The notes beneath the pieces are model-generated. The model was not told the origin of the DNA, did no database searches, and saw nothing but the letters and a program-made list of their open reading frames with translations. Below, piece after piece: positions 40,538 to 43,182 of a DNA stretch of 43,182 nt; position 1 is the first letter of the stretch; each line of letters starts with the position of its first letter. The position numbers were made by a program, and so were the translations under genes. The DNA comes from Clostridiales bacterium UBA1774 (GTDB lineage Bacteria; Bacillota; Clostridia; Oscillospirales; Oscillospiraceae), in NCBI GenBank assembly GCA_002314635.1, contig DCGQ01000015.1, forward strand, positions 1 through 43,182. Reading direction: 5' to 3'.

Positions 40538-42217
40538 TCAAGCTGAGATTTCCGTGCCCTTGGCATTTTGGATTTCATCCATGAGGGCTGCCATTTCCTG
40601 TTCGGTGGGAATGTCAATCATTCCTGCGCCGGTGAAGTAAATGTCTACCTGCACATGGCAATGCCCGCTGGATTTATCATTGTTGTGTATCTCAATACGG
40701 CGAATCAGACGGTTGACGATTTCACGGTTTAGTTCCTGAATATCAGTACATTCCCGAAGCGTTTTGAGAAGAAGCCGGAGGTCAATCGTTGTCTGCTTCA
40801 TCTTTGAAAGGCGTTCTTCGTCGGAAACCACTTGCCGAGAAAGATTCTTCTGCTCGGCTTCATAACCATCTGCCAGCTTTATATAGCGTTCATCGGTAAT
40901 CTTACCGGCGATGTTATCCTCATACAACCGGGCTATGATCCGGTCTATCTCCGTAATGCGGTTGTGGGCATTCCTGACCGCATTTTCCAGCGATACCTGT
41001 TCCTGTTTCCGGGAATAGATACTTTTCTTTTCCATCAGATAGAGGAATACCGGCTCATAATCCTGCACGAATGCAGCTAACCCCTGTACCGCTTTCAACA
41101 CGATCTTTTGTAGTGTTTCTTCCCGGATATAATGGATTTGACACTCGCCCCGATTGCTCTTATACTTGGAACAACGGTAAAACTCCTGATTGGGTTTCAG
41201 ATTTTTAGAAGCGCAAAAATCCAGTTTTGCTCCGCAGTCATAACAGTACACAAGTCCTGAGAACATACCAACACGCCCGGTAGCAGTTGGCCGGATACGA
41301 TTCTCACGGATTTCCTGCACCCTGAGCCATTGTTCCTCAGAAATGATTGCCTCCTGCGTATTGGGGATTATCTGCCACTCGTTTTCTGGACGAACATACT
41401 TTTTGTGTACTTTATAGCTGACGGTGGTGGTCTTAAAATTAACGGTGCAGCCAGGTACTGCCGATTTTCCAGAATCCTTACAACGGTCTTTGTGATAAGG
41501 ATTGGTGTAATTCGGATGGCGCATTGTTCGCCCTGCTGAACGCAGATATGCAGTAGGAATCAAGACCCGTTCTCGCTCCAACTAGCTTACAATCTGCGAT
41601 GGGCCTTTTCCTTCGATGCAAAGATCATAGATGTACTTTACGATTTTCGCTGCGGGCGGGTCAATAATCCACTGCTTTTTGTTTTCCGGCGATGGCATAT
41701 ATCCGTAGGACACAGATGCAGATACCCGTTCTCCCTTTGCCGACTTGGATTGCCAGACTGCACGGATTTTCTTGCTTGTCTGTGCTGCGAACCATTCATT
41801 GAAGATGTTGGAGAACGGCATGAGTTCCGTTCCGGTATTGCTGAAAGTGTCCACATTTTCCTGAATGGCGATAAAACGAATGCCCAGCGTTGGGTACTGG
41901 ATTTCCAGATACTTGCCGACTTCCAGATAGTTTCTGCCAAAGCGAGAGAGGTCTTTGACGATGATTGTTCCGATTTCTCCGTTTTCCGCCATCTTTTGCA
42001 TTCACTGAAAGTCCGGGCGATTGAAGGTAGTACCTGAATACCCGTCGTCTTGGAAATAAACCGGATGGGAAAAACCTTTCTGACGAGCGTATGCGCCGAG
42101 GATGTCCTTTTGATTGGCAATGGAACAGCTCTCGCCTTCTCTGCCGTCGTCTTGGCTGAGGCGGCAATAGAGCGCCGTAATCTTTTCGTTTGCCTGTCCG
42201 TTAATGCTTGCTGTCAT
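40538..42217 (-). pseudogene. TnpX-type large serine recombinase with two in-frame stops
   Basis: A full-length large serine recombinase in one frame, about 559 codons from ATG 42217 (ribosome site AAAGGAG). It is interrupted by TGA at 42002-42004 (codon 72) and TAG at 41582-41584 (codon 212). The N-terminal resolvase domain has YCRLSQDD with the catalytic serine (S21), then the FNRPDFQ and IIVKDLSRFGRNYLEVG segments. A zinc ribbon (YCYDCGAKLDFC), coiled coil and DUF4368-like end (GHCHVQVDIYFTGAG) follow. Family comparison expects Arg at the first stop (CGA to TGA) and Gln at the second (CAG to TAG). An ATG directly follows the first stop, so restart is possible but would give separated pieces. 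Probably inactive. Confidence 0.85.
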
Positions 42218-42305
42218 GATGTTCTGCTCCTTTCCGACAACCGGACACAGCATAAAGCATAGGCATCGTACTGTGCCCGGTCATACAAATCAATTGTGTC
42301 GAATA

Positions 42306-42578
42306 TCAGGTGAGGTGTTCGGAGAGAATCAAATCCCGGAACTGCTCCAAAACGCTCTGCCGTCCGTCATTACTGAAATGGGTAGTCACATCGAAGGTCG
42401 TACCGCCGATTTTCATGGAAAAGTTCTTGTTCCGTGATAACAGCTTTACAGGATAGCTGCCTTCGGGCAGAGAATCCAGCGGCTGCATATAGGCCTTCAA
42501 GTCGATTGCCTTGCTGTCGTCAACCCGTCCGGGACCTTGCATCACAAACGGCATAGTTTTCAAATCAATTTTGGTCAT
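42306..42578 (-). CDS. TnpW-like transposon-encoded protein
   Basis: A 90-residue protein (MTKIDLKTMPFVMQGPGRV at the start, FSMKIGGTTFDVTTHFSNDG later) that resembles the TnpW family of small proteins carried by Tn4451-type and related integrative elements. Its role is not well known. ATG 42578 is chosen because GGGAGG lies 10 nt upstream; the ATG at 42605 overlaps the ParB-like gene and has no ribosome site. It lies between the ParB-like gene and the recombinase. Confidence 0.7.
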   Translation of the reverse strand: MTKIDLKTMPFVMQGPGRVDDSKAIDLKAYMQPLDSLPEGSYPVKLLSRNKNFSMKIGGTTFDVTTHFSNDGRQSVLEQFRDLILSEHLT

Positions 42579-42594
42579 TCCGCTGTAGCCTCCC

Positions 42595-43182
42595 TTACCG
42601 CTCATAGCCCCGACTGCGCTGCTTTCGGCGTTGTTCTTCTTCCAGCAGCCGCAGAATCGTGTTCTGCATTTCCTTTGTGGTAGAATCCTCGGGAAAGAAT
42701 TTCCGCAGCGCTTTCATCGGAAAACTGACCTTCTCCCGCTGATTGGCTTTTTCTTCGCCCATGATTTTGTAGATGCCCTCGCAGGTGAGGATGCAAAACT
42801 GTTCTCCGCAATCCTTCCGCATACGGACGGCCTGCGCGTAAGACGGGGTGCAGTCATAATAATCGCAGGCTTCGGCAACAGCCTGTTGCAAATTCTCTCG
42901 GAGATACGACAGCTCCACACCGACAGAGAGTGCCATTTTGCCTTCATCCATGAGCGTCAGCAGCTCGGGAATCAGGTTGGTCAGACGGATGTAGCGCTGA
43001 ACGGTTGCACGGCTTTCACCGGCATCAGCGCCAATCCGTTCATCAGAACGTAACTTCGTCTCAAGTTGAGACGAAGTGGGCAGAATCTGTTTTCCCTGAT
43101 GCTTCATGGCTTCCATCTTCATCTTGTACGCAAATGCTTTTTCACTGGGCAGGATATGCTCCCGGTGCAGATTGCTGTCCAC
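42595..43182 (-). CDS. ParB-like partition protein of the integrative element, 5' end outside the window
   Basis: The visible 195 residues are the middle and end of a ParB/Spo0J-family protein. VDSNLHREHILPSEKAFAYKMK is typical of the ParB-like proteins of Clostridial conjugative elements. It is followed by a helix-turn-helix (ESRATVQRYIRLTNLIPELLTL) and LSVGVELSYL. The N-terminal ParB nuclease-like domain lies beyond the right edge, and the first codon shown (GTG) is not the true start. In integrative elements such proteins may help maintenance or regulate genes. Confidence 0.8.
   Translation of the reverse strand: MDSNLHREHILPSEKAFAYKMKMEAMKHQGKQILPTSSQLETKLRSDERIGADAGESRATVQRYIRLTNLIPELLTLMDEGKMALSVGVELSYLRENLQQAVAEACDYYDCTPSYAQAVRMRKDCGEQFCILTCEGIYKIMGEEKANQREKVSFPMKALRKFFPEDSTTKEMQNTILRLLEEEQRRKQRSRGYER

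Larger units (their letters stand above)
40538..43182. mobile_element. Edge of an integrative (conjugative or mobilisable) element
   Basis: Three consecutive minus-strand element genes (ParB-like, TnpW-like, serine recombinase) of lower GC content than the chromosome lie next to the phosphoesterase gene. Recombinases of this type normally sit at an element end, so the left boundary is expected in about 40482-40540. The rest of the element is to the right, outside the window. Its recombinase is broken, so it may be immobile unless helped. Confidence 0.75.

Noticed and set aside
41582..42217. Recoding of TGA or TAG (alternative genetic code or read-through) in the recombinase
   Set aside because: Other genes in the window end normally with TGA, TAA or TAG, and no recoding signal is visible; two nonsense mutations explain it more simply.

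Overview
The window looks like chromosome of a fairly GC-rich, endospore-forming member of the Clostridia, most likely of the gut Oscillospirales/Ruminococcaceae type. This rests on spoIVA with a sigma-E-like promoter, the hprK-murB-rapZ-whiA and yceD-rpmF clusters, the single-chain GlyQS, sigma-A promoters of TTGACA-17-TATAAT type, strong AGGAGG ribosome sites, and a Tn4451/TnpX-type serine recombinase at the right edge. The genus call is inference; there is no rRNA or tRNA gene in the window to settle it.

Layout. 1-1059: 3' part of class II fumarase. 1098-5094 (-): potABCD polyamine ABC transporter from a strong promoter. 5182-6153 (-): RluA-family pseudouridine synthase. 6254-6442 (+): rpmB. 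6521-9854 (-): a PlsY-like membrane protein, der and a PDZ/radical-SAM/DUF512 protein. 9932-10629 (-): rpmF and yceD. 10812-15627 (+): hprK-murB-rapZ-whiA-MFS, tightly packed. 15702-18400 (-): a uroporphyrinogen-decarboxylase-like protein and an unrecognised 499-residue helical protein. 18567-19169 (-) and 19329-20507 (+): divergent cytidylate-kinase-like protein and aminotransferase. 20589-21060: a small divergent pair (ribbon-helix-helix-like and a 57-residue protein). 21080-27878 (-): mnmG-mnmA-(HD-recQ)-MATE. 28095-31347 (+): glyQS and a split transketolase. 31527-35188 (-): a PLP fold-type-II enzyme, a YdcF/SanA-like membrane protein and a second URO-D-like protein. 35428-36903 (-): spoIVA. 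37151-40438 (+): a large secreted metallophosphoesterase with triple repeats and a LysM domain. 40538-43182 (-): the edge of an integrative element (broken serine recombinase, TnpW-like protein, ParB-like protein cut by the window).

Most of the window is ordinary housekeeping. The parts that stand out are the HD-RecQ fusion co-transcribed with tRNA-modification genes, the PlsY-like protein without the family's catalytic motif, the orphan helical protein with a C-terminal heptapeptide repeat, the modular secreted phosphoesterase, and a recombinase interrupted by two in-frame stops, each one C-to-T change from the expected codon. I found no CRISPR array, defence island or phage module. I do not claim a complete new system; the best candidates for undescribed function are the 16901-18400 protein, the 37151-40438 protein and the HD-RecQ fusion.

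No gene-free stretch exceeds 300 bases. The longest are 36904-37150 (spoIVA sigma-E-like promoter and a putative promoter of the secreted protein), 35189-35427 (URO-D promoter and spoIVA terminator) and 27879-28094 (divergent mnmG/glyQS promoters and a tandem repeat).
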